From positions 2,703,001 to 2,767,000 of the forward strand of contig NC_037649.1 of the NCBI RefSeq assembly GCF_003254395.2: 64,000 bases of DNA. Direction: 5' to 3'. The DNA is from Apis mellifera (taxonomy: Eukaryota > Arthropoda > Insecta > Hymenoptera > Apidae). Of this stretch, positions 26,221 to 37,990 are shown one piece after another (position 1 is the stretch's first letter; each line of letters begins with the position of its first letter). The position numbers were made by a program, and so were the translations under genes. A model generated the notes under the pieces. That model was not told the DNA's origin, did no database searches, and saw nothing but the letters and a program-made list of their open reading frames with translations.

Positions 26221-29200
26221 TAGCGCGATCAAATTTGAACAATGATGAAAATTGTTTCAATCTACAATGAAGCATAATCAAAATGGATCTAAATGAACTA
26301 TTTAAATTTAAATTAAATAAAATTTTTACTTTATTTATATTTATTAAAAACAAGTAATCTATTATTTTAAGATTTTGATCATTTCTGCTATTTTATAATA
26401 AGAACAAAAAAATCTTAAATCTTTTTTTTCTTTCATTTAGGAAATCATCTTTTATTAATTAAACAATATATATATATTTTTAATTAATTTATTTTTTATT
26501 TATTTATTGTAAACGAAAAATATAATTATTTTTTTGCATTTTAATGCAAGAAACAGCTTCAAATTCATTAAAAATTGAAATAAAGATTTATCGATTCTAT
26601 AATTAATAAATTATTAAGTATATGTAAGTATATATAAATATATATTATATAAGAAATAATTTTTCAATTAATGTTTCTTTTTTAATGTTGTCAAAACATT
26701 AAACAATTTTATATTCTACAATTTTTCCAAAATTTTTATAACTTTCAAAATTTTCCACAAAATTTCTTCAAAAGATATCTGATAGAAAAGCCTTAAAAAA
26801 CAATATTATCACGAAATATATTCAATTTCCGAATTCTCGAATAGCTATTTACAGATTGAGATAAATTCGAAAAACAAGCAAGAAATCGATATTATTCGTC
26901 ATACTTAAATTTTTTTTTTATTTATTTTGCTAATTAATTGGAATACCATCATTTTATGATTGAATTTTTTGGAAAATTTTAAAAAATTAAAATATTTTCC
27001 TCTGATATTCATGTTCGCAAAATACGACATTAATAATCGCATGGATCCATTCATTCGGAAACATCCATGCCTGGAAAACATGCTTCGACCTAACACTGTT
27101 TATTTGCTACTTATAATCCCAATCGACGTAATCATTAAAGAAACAAAACGAAACAAATTCAATAATTATGGAATTTTATTACTTTTTACTATTTTATTAT
27201 TTTTAAATGATTTATTTTATCACTAAAACAATAAGATAAAATCAATCGAAGATAATATATTTTTTAATGTGTTTCGAAAACATTTAAAAAATGTTATTTT
27301 AATTAATTTTTAAAATTTTTATTTAATAATTTATGATATAATAGAACAATGATTATTAAAATTTAAAAGAAAAATTCTTTCGGATAAATAATTAAGAAAA
27401 AATCTCTGAAAAAAATTTTATGAATACGCGATAAAAAATGAGAAATTAAACATTTATATTATTAAATGTAAAAAATGTCTCAGTGACAAACAGTTTCTAC
27501 AAAAACTATGTCACAAATAAAGTTAATGTGGAGTATTTATAATAAATTCATTCTAAATTTCAAAACTAAGAAAATTTTTACGAAAACAAAAAGGAAATAA
27601 TTGAATATTTAATATATCGTATTATGAATATTCAGATTGATTTATGTTCAGTTAAATATTTTTAGAGAATTCATTGGCTTACATTAACTTAAAGAAAATA
27701 TTATAACTTAAATATATATAACACACTTTCAAATATATAACAATGAAAATTATAGAACATTATAAAAAAGAACGTAGAATTAAAAATATATTATAAAAAA
27801 TAATATTTCTGCAATGTTTAGATATGCTAGTTTATATACATATTCATCTTATGTTTAAATAATCCAAAAATAAAAAATAATTGATATTCGATGATCAGTT
27901 GCAAGTTTTGTTTAGAGAAAATAATATTTATTATATAAAAATAATTTTGGATGAAGAATTTCAGGTTTAATAGATTAAAAAAATAGATTAAAAAAAATTA
28001 TAATTTCGCAGATAATTAAATTAATTTGAATATTTATATTGTGAATATTATTTCATACATATAATTTTAAAATATCTAAATTTATAAATTTATAAATCTA
28101 AATTTATAATATCAAAAAAATATTATAATTATTATAATAAAAATAATAATTAAAAAATATAAAAAAACAAGAAAATGTTTTTTAGAAAATGTTTTTAAAA
28201 GAAAAATATTTATATTTCAAAATTTATATTTCAAAAAGAAATCTCAAATTTTGAAAAATTAGAGTAAAATTTTTTTTACTTCTAGAAAATAATTATTTAT
28301 ATGATTTCGATGTTTCATTCTTCATCAAACAAAAAAGCAATTTTTTTTTTTATAAATTGAATATTGACTCGTATATCATCTTTATAAATAATTTACCAGA
28401 AATTTATTTCATTTTTCGAATTATTCTTTGTAATTAATTTTTTTTTATAAACTTTTTTTTAATTATATTAATTTATCATTTTTTCTTTTTAAAATAAAGA
28501 TTGTAATCTAAGTTTTTATCAAATATACTAAAGTTTTAATCTGAAATACGTACAAATATGTATTATAATATGTATTATAATATGACATATGCAATTATTA
28601 CAGTATTTTAATTTTTTTTTTTTAAATCTTAAATTAAATCTTAAATTAATAATCGTATATAATAAATTAATAGTTAATTTCTAAACTCTATATTTTGAAT
28701 AAATACATAATAAGCAACAAATTTAATATTAAAATATATTGTTTTATAGCAAAATAAAAGATAAAATTAAAAGATAATTATTTAATTTAAATTATAAAGT
28801 TAAATTATTATTTAATATTTAAAATTAATTAATCTTTTGAATATTTTTATAAATAAGTAATTATAATGAAAGTTTGAGATTGAAATAGTATATTTAAATA
28901 GTTAAATTAAAAATGTATAAAATAAATATATTGTAAATATAAGAAAAAAAAAGAAACAAATGAAATATAATATTTAAGAATTTTTACACATATTGATTTA
29001 TATAATATTATAATTAATATAATATTATAATATAAGAAAAATTTTATAAATAATTAAAATATTCATATACTGTTACTTATGATATAAAGTTACAATTATT
29101 AGTAAATTTAATATATAATATTTTTTATAATATACAATATTTTATTTCATATTTCATATTTTTTATCTTATTATACAACAAACTTTCACTCATTTATATA

Positions 29201-31542
29201 TTTTACATTAATAACACATTAACTAAGTAAAATTATATGCAATATTTGATTTACTAAACTTAATGATATTCCAGTTACATAACTGCTTTTCAATAAATAT
29301 GAATTTGAATAGAAAATATATTGTAATGACTTAGGTAGATTATGGTAACAGATTAAGAAGTAATAAATTATTTATTGAATAATAATATCGAGCAATAATA
29401 ATATTGAAGAAAAATTGATTTATAATTTAATATTAAAATTTAAAATTAACTGATGTTAAACTGGAGTATAATATTAATTTATATATGAATGAAAACGCAA
29501 TTGTCTATATTACAATAATTATAAATTCATTTAAATAAAATATTTGCAAATAAATATTACTAATATAATTAATAAATAATCAATTAAATTATTTTAACTT
29601 TATAATTCAATTATATTCGTTAAAAATATATTAGCTTTTAATTCTTTGTAAAAAAAAAAAATATTATAATTTATAAATACATATAATATAATTATATTAT
29701 ATTTATCTATATTTTAGAATTTAATTTTCTCACTTATATTGAATTAAAATTATATTAAAATGTTCATGTTTAATTACTAAGTGACATAAAAATCATAAAA
29801 CAAAAAAAATAATAATAATAATCTAATAGCTCACTAAGAAAAATAGAAATCGAATCTATTGAAATTTTATTCAAATTAGTTCATTTTTTAATCTTATTAT
29901 TAATTTCTAACGAATATTATTTTTATTTATATTATTTTTTAATTTTAACTTGATTAATCAAACTTTTACTGAATAAAATATCTAATAGACAAACAATTCT
30001 ATAATATTATCTCTTATTCCAATTCAGTCATTGAAAATTAATTAGAAAATTATCTTTGAAATATTTATAAGGTACTCCAGATTTTTCATACAAATTTTGT
30101 TAGTTTTATAAACAAGAATAAGATTAAATCTTATATAATATAATAAAAATTTTAAAAAATAAAAATACTTCATTAAAAAGTTATATTAAAAAATACAAAC
30201 AGTTTAAAAACATGATAGTACTATTTTAATTAGTTTAATATAGAGCGAGATAAGACATGTAATGTTTAATATAAATCAATATTAGATATGAATATGTTTT
30301 AAGAAGTGAATTATGAAATATTATATATAATTAATCACATATAATATATATACAAAAATAAAAATAATATATATACAAAAAAGTTAAATGAAATAGCAAA
30401 GTAAAGTAAGGAAAATCAAATCTGTAATAAATTCGATACAATAAAACTCTATTTATAGATATGAATCCCAAGAAGAACATTTATACATAACAATTTATAT
30501 AATTTAGATTGGTTCATATAATAGAAATCCACTATTACTATTTTTAACTTTTCGTTTAAATAATCAAAATCCAGATAAATAAATTCAATCACACATTTAG
30601 CACATTTTTCTAAATATGTAGTGCATTAATTTATTATGTTACATATTTGTTTTCGTTTATAATAAATATTCATAACAAATAAAATTTTATTATATTTCTA
30701 TAACAAACCAAATGATGAAATTTTAAAATGAAAATATAAATATTTATATTTACAGTATTTACATTTTATTTTTGATGTAATATTTTAACAAAACATATGG
30801 ATTTGTGACAGTTTATTCTTTCCTAATTTTATTCGTAAAATTGTCAAAGTATGTTACTTATGATGTATAGTATGTTACTATATTTTGAAAATATTTTGGA
30901 AATAATTGGAAAAAATGTCAAATGGAAAAACTTGGAACATATATGCGAATATTCTTAACTAGATTTATTTTTCAATATCGACTTTTATTTTCTTTATGAC
31001 AGACTTGAAACAATATTTGAATGAGTGAAATCGAGAATCCCATGTACAATTCGGCGCCAGTTCAATGTTCATTGAGCTGATAAAATTTTGAGACTTGAAT
31101 TTTGTAAAGAAATGTAGTAAATAGGTAATCTGATAGATTATCAGATCTGATAAAATTGAAAAAATGTTAAACAAATATTGAAAAAATGAAATATTTTTAT
31201 AAGCAAATAGATCTATTTGAAAATTTTATTGCATTTATTTCTATCTATTTATATTTATATCATGGAAAAATATTATTTATTATTTATATTCAATGTAAAT
31301 AAAATATTATGTTTATTAAATTATTACATAATTTATTATACATTAATTATACATTAAATTAAAACATAATAAGCATCATGATTATAATTTTTCACATCTT
31401 ATTTTTTAAACATTGGAATTAAAAAAAATTTTTTATAGATATTTTATAAGTTAAATCCATCTAATTTTATTATCTGTAATATCTTTTTTGTTTTCGATGA
31501 TTAGATTAAATGATTCTTATGCGAACGCATATTTTTCATATT

Positions 31543-31582
31543 ACATTTTTCATAAAGGAATATATTTATATATTATATATAT

Positions 31583-31623
<41 letters not shown>

Positions 31624-31674
31624 TCCTTTATTTATATATTATATATATTTTTCATAAAGGAATATGAAAAATGT
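31543..31674. repeat. 132-bp fold-back repeat around an (AT)n core
   Basis: The outer arms ACATTTTTCAT (31543-31553) and ATGAAAAATGT (31664-31674) are perfect inverted repeats. ATAAAGGAATAT occurs at 31552-31563 and 31654-31665 and, inverted as ATATTCCTTTAT, at 31620-31631. The centre is an (AT)n run at about 31588-31619. It could fold into a cruciform or be a small MITE-like element. Confidence 0.75.
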
Positions 31675-32795
31675 ATTTTTTTTTCTAAAAATAAAATATC
31701 ATATAAATAATAATTTTATTTATATAATAATTAAATATTATATAATTAAAAATAAATTAATATTATATATAAAGTAACTTATAACATATTTTGAATAAAA
31801 ACTTTTATGTAATATTGAAAGCTGGAAAAATTTAAAATAATTTATCTATAAAAGTAGCAAGAAAATATCTAATATCTATCCATAATATGTTTTGTAGAAC
31901 TTAATTCCTTTTTCAATTCAATTCTTTTATAATAAATTTTTACAACAAACAATTATCAAAAAAATAATTTGTCACAATTATCTTTAAAAAAATATGAAAA
32001 ACATTTATATAATATTTATTATAACATTTATATAATATTTTTTATAATATTATAACTTTAAGTAAATCTACGTTGATATTAACATTTTACAAGTATTATA
32101 TAGTTTATATACATAGTTATATATATATATTATATATATAGTTTATATATTTTGAATAATATAACATATTTTTTGATATATTGGTTAAATATTTAAATAT
32201 TTATTTATTTTAACTATATAAAAATTCATAAACTATTAATAATATTAAAAAATGATAAGATAAATGATAATAATTGAATGATAAAAAGATAAGAATTGAA
32301 TGGATTTGATGCATATTTTAATATAATTTTTTCTTAGATCAATGAATAAATATTATAACTATAAGATAATGATTTTAATTTTAAATGGAGTCATAATAAT
32401 TTTTAATGCATTAATCAATACAGCTTATTATTTTTTAGAAAAAATATTAACTTCTATCGAAAAATCATTATTTTAAGAAATAACTTAATTTAAATTTTAT
32501 AAAAATTGATATACAAACTGATATAAAAACAAAGAAAATATAAACAGATATTATTGTTTCCTTCATATAATAAGTTTTAGAAATTTCAAATTAAAATATT
32601 TTCTAAAAAATTATAATTAATAAAGATTTTTTAACATACAACTCAATATTTTTAATAATATTTTCTTATACTTTTTTATTGAAAATATATAATAAGAAGA
32701 TAATAGTGCATTCAAGAATATATGATTTAAAAAATAAAGTTCAATTATTATATCTATTTAAAAAAAAAATTATTAATATCATATATCTTTTATAC

Positions 32796-32798
<3 letters not shown>

Positions 32799-32848
<50 letters not shown>
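32799..32848 (+). repeat. (AT)25 microsatellite
   Basis: Fifty bases of uninterrupted AT, continuing with imperfect ATGTATAT units. Confidence 0.95.
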
Positions 32849-32856
<8 letters not shown>

Positions 32857-33285
32857 GTACTCCTCTTGAAATTATTTAAACATATTTATCTGAATCATTT
32901 TTCGATATTATCAAAAACAAATGAGATATTAAATTATACACATTATGTATTAAATTTAAATGGATTCTTCTATATAATTATAGTATAATTTCAATTTTCA
33001 TATATTCTAAAAATTTCTATAAAATTAATAACTTTAACATTTGAATAAATTGAATAAATATATTTATTTAAATTACTATTACTTGAAAAAATTATACATA
33101 GTATATAAATTTATTTCAACTAAATATTCAGATTAAAGAAAATATTTATTTATATGAACCAATATCAAAATATATATTTAAAATATCTCTATATCTCTAT
33201 ATAAATACTATTTGAAAAAAAATTTATTTACAAAATACATAATTAGAAGAAACAAAAATATTTATTCCTATTTATATATTTGAAA

Positions 33286-33570
33286 AATTTATTTTCTTGG
33301 TAGATGACGACCAAACGATGAGGATGGTTTACGAGCGGAAACCAGCGCAGCGCCGCGCCGTCTTTTGTTCGCCGCACCACGAAACGTGGGACTTACAAAT
33401 TGGAATACAACAGGCTTGGAGTTAGGAGAATCGTTTCACGCTTCGCGGGGGCGCCAAGTGGAAGGCAAACACCGATAAAAACTGCATGAATAAAGTACTA
33501 ATGGAAGCAGCATGGATGGAGGGAAGAAAAAGATTAGAATGGATCGCGGAGTGGAACAGGTGGCGATTGA
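33286..33570. promoter_or_regulatory. CpG-rich island, candidate cis-regulatory element
   Basis: Sharp-edged block of normal complexity with GCGCAGCGCCGCGCCG around 33345 and an isolated CTTTTGTTC, a Sox/TCF-like word, directly after it. No open frame of interest. It lies about 850 bases from the Tc1-like transposon. Confidence 0.4.
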
Positions 33571-34416
33571 AGATGAATTCTTGTTTTTTGATTTATTCTT
33601 TCAGATTAATTTTGTGAGAAATTAATATATAAAAATTTTCATAAAGGAAATAGTATATGAGATAGAGTAAATATGAGAAAAAATTTTCATTTATTATAGT
33701 GAGATCATTGGCAATGATAAGAACTCAAATAAACAATAATTATCCATTTGGTAACAAGTGTTCTTTGAAAAAGATATTCATATTTATGAATGTTTATATC
33801 GACTTAATATCGATTTAATAATGTCGATATAATAATTATACCATCGCTATATTATTGCGAAATCAATGTTACTTAATATGATAAAAACTATTAAGAAATA
33901 AAGACAAATGTATTTTCGTTTTAAATGTCTTATTTTATGAAAATAAAAAAATTAATCAAAAATTAATAAAAATTTTTCAACAAATCTAAACCAGATTTAT
34001 GTCAAAGAATTATTTTATTGATTTTGATAGCTTATATATAAATATATAAATAAAATAAAATTTTTTGTTCATTTCATTTTTAAAAAATCGACATATATAA
34101 TTACGAAATCGTATAAACGATATTTTAAATTTTACTTTTGCCAAAAATTATTTTTATAGAATAGAATAAAATTAATTCTATATTTTTTGATTATTTTTAC
34201 ATGGACAATAAGTTTTTATTGATAATTTATCTGTATTCAATAAATCTATATTACACGAAAAATTTTCAAACTCCATTTTCTCAAAAAAATATCTTAGATA
34301 AAAAAATTTTATTTTATTTTTTTTCTTTTTTTTTTTATAAGAAATCATCTTGTATCTTATTTCTATCTATTATTTATGATATTTGTTAAATATATTATTT
34401 CTAATATTTAAATATA
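33571..34416. other. AT-rich non-coding DNA
   Basis: Includes ATCGA-containing words near 33800-33850 and poly-T near 34300-34335. Nothing else recognised up to the transposon boundary. Confidence 0.7.
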
Positions 34417-34421
34417 CAATA

Positions 34422-34443
34422 GTGGATAAAATTAAATGGATAT
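34422..34443 (+). repeat. outer left transposase-site repeat of the Tc1-like element
   Basis: GTGGATAAAATTAAATGGAT at the left tip of the element (22-base motif). It matches the three other copies of the motif and is presumed to be an ancestral transposase binding site. Confidence 0.8.
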
Positions 34444-34646
34444 TAAGTAGATATTCATATTAGGAAATTCATAGTTCAGATAATCAATTTGCAAATGTTG
34501 GAAATAAATTTGAATTTTTCAATATAGAATATTTTTCAGGAAATCAAACGTACGTAGTACAAATAAAATCATAAAATCAGTTCCTATAATTATTTATATA
34601 TTTGTTTGTATTGGGAACTTTATACTAGTACTATATATTTTGGATT

Positions 34647-34668
34647 GTGAACAAAATTAAGTGAACGT
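34647..34668 (+). repeat. inner left transposase-site repeat
   Basis: GTGAACAAAATTAAGTGAAC, the same orientation as the outer left copy and 225 bases further in. It differs from the outer copy at six of 22 positions, mostly by transitions. Confidence 0.75.
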
Positions 34669-34857
34669 GTAGAAAATTTCATATTAACAAAAAAAACAAT
34701 GTAAACAAACATTGAGATTACCTTCCAAATGAAGAGGGTTGATAGGGAGTCGACAGTATTTGTAAAACCTTCATATTGGAAATTTTAATATTATTAAATA
34801 AACGTTTTAATATTATATATTATATTAAATAAATGTTTAATAGAAAACAAAAAGTTT

Positions 34858-35829
34858 ATGCTCAGTTACGAAATTGTCTCTAATTGTCTCTGATTGCAAA
34901 AATAATCAAAGTTACTATTATATCCAAAAATATAACGTTTCTAAGAGTACTATTCATAAAATTTATAAAAAGAATTTAACATGGTAGTGTTAATAATTTA
35001 TGCGGTTGAGAATGGAAACACAAGTTCGTACGAAGATAAAAGAATTATCGATGTAATCCAAAGATAACATCACAAAATATCGTTGAACAACTACGAAAAA
35101 TATATCTTCAAAAACTATAAAACAGAGATTAAAAAAGGCAGGTTTAAAGAATTATATAATTAGATGCAAATCACATGTCACTAAAGTACAAAAGAAGAAA
35201 ATGTTTAAATTTTGCCAAAAAGTATATAAATAAGCCACTATCATTCTGGAAACAAGTAATTTGAAATAATGAGACTAAATTTGAATTATTAAATAAGAAA
35301 AAAAGAGCACGAATATGAAGAGAATCAAATGAATTCTTAAAAAAGTAATATGTTTTAACTATCAAGTATGGAGGAGGATCATAATGGTATGGTTTAGGCT
35401 TGTTTTTTAAGCATGGAGTTTAAAATTTAGTATCTATAGATAACATTATGAATCCAAAAACATACATTAATATCCTGAATAAAAATTTAGAAGAATTTTA
35501 AAAATGAGTCTTAATGAAAAATGAACGTTAGCGATTCAAAATATACCGCAACGAAAACAAAGCAATTTTTTCAAATCTATAAAATGAGTTGGCCAATGAG
35601 GAATGGTCTCCACAAGCATCAATTAATTTAATAATCGATATTAATCCGATAGAAAATTTGTGCATGCAGAAATTTTTTTTAGAAAAATGTACTAATAAAC
35701 AAATATTTTTGAAAGAATTACAATTGGAAATTCAATAGATTGACAAAATATTTAGAAAAACTTATTGAAAGTATATCACGACGATTAGAGACCATTATAA
35801 AAATCAAAGATTCCAATATCAAATATTAA
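34858..35829 (+). pseudogene. Tc1-like transposase pseudogene
   Basis: Fragments of one transposase line up in order across three frames. First comes a helix-turn-helix piece NNQSYYYIQKYNVSKSTIHK (about 34905-34964, continuing IYKK). Then SSKTIKQRLKKAGLKNY (about 35105 on) and VTKVQKKKMFKFCQK. After a frameshift comes NKPLSFWKQVI, a stop, then NNETKFELLNKKKRARI. Then KYGGGS, another shift, and IMVW, followed by the degraded NPIENLC segment and a C-terminus RRLETIIKIKDSNIKY ending in TAA at 35829. Of the DD34E catalytic triad, the first Asp is now Asn (AAT at 35268-35270), the second Asp region is unrecognisable, and the Glu of PIEN remains (35652-35654). Multiple in-frame TGA/TAA codons are present. 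The ATG at 34858 is the likely ancestral start, but the first 40 codons are too degraded to be certain. Confidence 0.9.
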
Positions 35830-35853
35830 TTACTGAATCTTTATGTATAAAGT

Positions 35854-35875
35854 ACTTCTATTTAATTTTGTCCAT
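35854..35875 (-). repeat. inner right transposase-site repeat
   Basis: Read on the minus strand this is ATGGACAAAATTAAATAGAA. It starts 25 bases after the transposase stop codon and is the inverted counterpart of the left inner copy. Confidence 0.8.
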
Positions 35876-36107
35876 ATGTAATTTTGTATGGTTTTGTATA
35901 AATATATAAATTATATAAATTATATATAATTATATATAATTATAATTATTTTATATAAATTATAATATATTTATTTCATTATAGTTAAATTTTAATGTGC
36001 ATTAAAATTTTAATTTGTATTTTGTGTTTCATATTTTATAAACTTAAGTGTTCAATAAAATTTAGATGAATTCAAATGAATTAATTTTTTGTTGCTTACT
36101 AATCTAT

Positions 36108-36129
36108 ATGTCCATTTAATTTTGTCTAT
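36108..36129 (-). repeat. outer right transposase-site repeat
   Basis: Read on the minus strand this is ATAGACAAAATTAAATGGAC, five bases from the right tip. With the outer left copy it forms the terminal inverted repeat. Confidence 0.8.
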
Positions 36130-36134
36130 AACTG

Positions 36135-37630
36135 TAAATTTTAATTTATATAGAACTTAAAAATAAAATATAAAACAATGTTTCGGCAATTAATATTATG
36201 ATAACAAAAATTATAATGATATTACTAGCATATATGTTTATTAAATGTAATACTGATTATTATTTCTTTAAATTATTTTGTATTAATCGATCATTAATGA
36301 CTTTCAAAATTATAACTTATATATTTTTTGATATTGATTTAAGTTAAATTTAATTATATAAAAATATATATAAAAAATCTTTGTAATTATATAATAATAA
36401 TTATTATAATATACTAATATTTTTAGTATTATAGATTTAAATTTTATTATATAGATTTAGTAATTATAAATTAATATAATATAACTTAAATTATATAATT
36501 TAATATAAATGCATTTATTTTTTTATTAATTATTTACTACTTTTTTTTAAATTTAAGTTAATGTAAACATTAGAAATTTATATATTAAGAATATTTTTAT
36601 ACATATTATTTAAAATATAAATACATACAAGAAAAAATTGTTTTATGTAATATTCATCTTAACAATATATTTCATTAAAGTATTAAATCATTAAAGTATC
36701 TTACTTTTCATCAAACAGTACAGAAAATTTTAATTTTTTATCTCAATGATATTTCTATTGTTAATTAACGTTTTTCTTAATAGGTATTTTTTTATTTTCG
36801 TAATTATAGAAAATTATTATATGTATATATTTGCATAAGTAATAAACAAATACAAAACGGAAAATCAATAAAATAGATTTCAATCATTTACTTAAATACT
36901 TAAAACAAATTTGAAAAAAAAAGAAAGTTTTAAAAAACTAGAAACAAAAATAATTTAGAACTATAAATTTAAAAATTGTTTATTACAGACCCATTCTGAT
37001 TGTGCAAAATGTAATTATTAAAAAACAAGAGAGAGAGAGAGAGAACAAATTATGATTATTTTATTATGTTTGATAATTATATATTATTAAAAAATATTTA
37101 TTAACACTTAAATACATGTTTCATATCTTATCTCTTTAAAAAGGTCTCATATTATTACTTAAATTTCTATTTGTTCTATTTTTATTTTGTTTTGAAAAAA
37201 GTAAAAAAATCACAAATTGTACGATTCACAATATTTTTATTTATCCAACATATTTCATATTATATTTTTTAATAATTCATTAATAATTATTCTGAGACAT
37301 CTAAATCAAAAATAAGAATTTATATAAGAATGTATATAACTAATATAAATCTACGAAATGTATTTCTTAAATATTTTCATTAAATATTTAATTTAAAAAA
37401 TAACTTTTATTATTTTCTTTATTATTTCAATAGCAATTTTTTTTACACATAATAAATAAATTAATGCCTCTAATTCCTCAAAAAAATAAAGAAAGAAAAA
37501 AAAAACTTAAGTTTAAACTTTCATTTTATTCAATTTTAAAAAAACTATTTTGTTTTAGAGAATGTTTCCAATATTTTTTGAAATCACTATATATATTATA
37601 TACTGTATATATTTAAATGACAATTAATCA
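36135..37630. other. AT-rich non-coding DNA
   Basis: Only a short (GA)8 run at 37029-37044 stands out. Confidence 0.7.
37029..37044 (+). repeat. (GA)8 microsatellite
   Basis: Eight perfect GA units in AT-rich DNA. Confidence 0.9.
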
Positions 37631-37990
37631 AAACGGGACAGAAGAATGCGCCTACTACGAAAACTCAGATTGACGTGAAATCCTAGGATGTAATTCGAGT
37701 TTCAAATATTGATCCTCCTGTGCATGTGAAACGTATTCAAGAGCGATCGAGGCACTCTTATCGGGTGTATAGCATTTCGCGTGAATCACTTGGCGACGTT
37801 TAACGACATGCAGTAGCTAATTTGTCATATGGCCGCGGAGCACGGTGACACGCGTTGAAGTAATAACACGCGTTGCTGCAGTTAACGCGCCCGTCACCCT
37901 GTATTTTAAACGAGAAATGCAATCAATCTCTTTGAGAAATCGAGGATCCTTGATATCCCATGCACGTTCCAATATTCTAATTTCACCAAA
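37631..37990. promoter_or_regulatory. CpG-rich island with paired CACGCG sites, candidate cis-regulatory element
   Basis: Normal-complexity block. The ten-base word ACACGCGTTG occurs at 37848-37857 and 37866-37875, followed by AACGCGCCCGTCACC. CACGCG is the site bound by Hairy/E(spl)-class bHLH repressors in insects. Complementary open frames of 61 codons on the two strands are not recognisable as protein. Regulatory function is inferred. Confidence 0.4.

Larger units (their letters stand above)
26221..33285. other. long AT-rich desert, presumed hh intron
   Basis: Seven kilobases of low-complexity AT DNA with microsatellites and a fold-back repeat (listed separately). A less biased patch at 27000-27130 and another at 30990-31080 hold short open frames without recognisable content. 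Confidence 0.7.
34417..36134 (+). mobile_element. degenerate Tc1-like DNA transposon with IR/DR ends, 1718 bp
   Basis: The left end CAATAGTGGATAAAATTAAA (34417 on) and the right end read on the minus strand, CAGTTATAGACAAAATTAAA (from 36134), share a core ending AAAATTAAATGGA. Both ends are flanked by TA (34415-34416 and 36135-36136), the target duplication typical of Tc1/mariner elements. A second copy of the terminal motif lies inside each end, 225 bases in on the left and 254 bases in on the right, giving the IR/DR arrangement known from Sleeping Beauty-type elements. The interior holds one transposase pseudogene in plus orientation. The ends differ at several positions and the gene has many stops, so the copy is old and cannot move by itself. 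It sits inside hh intron 1. Confidence 0.9.

Noticed and set aside
31510..32879. Open frames with IYIYIY runs
   Set aside because: Direct translations of (AT)n microsatellites.
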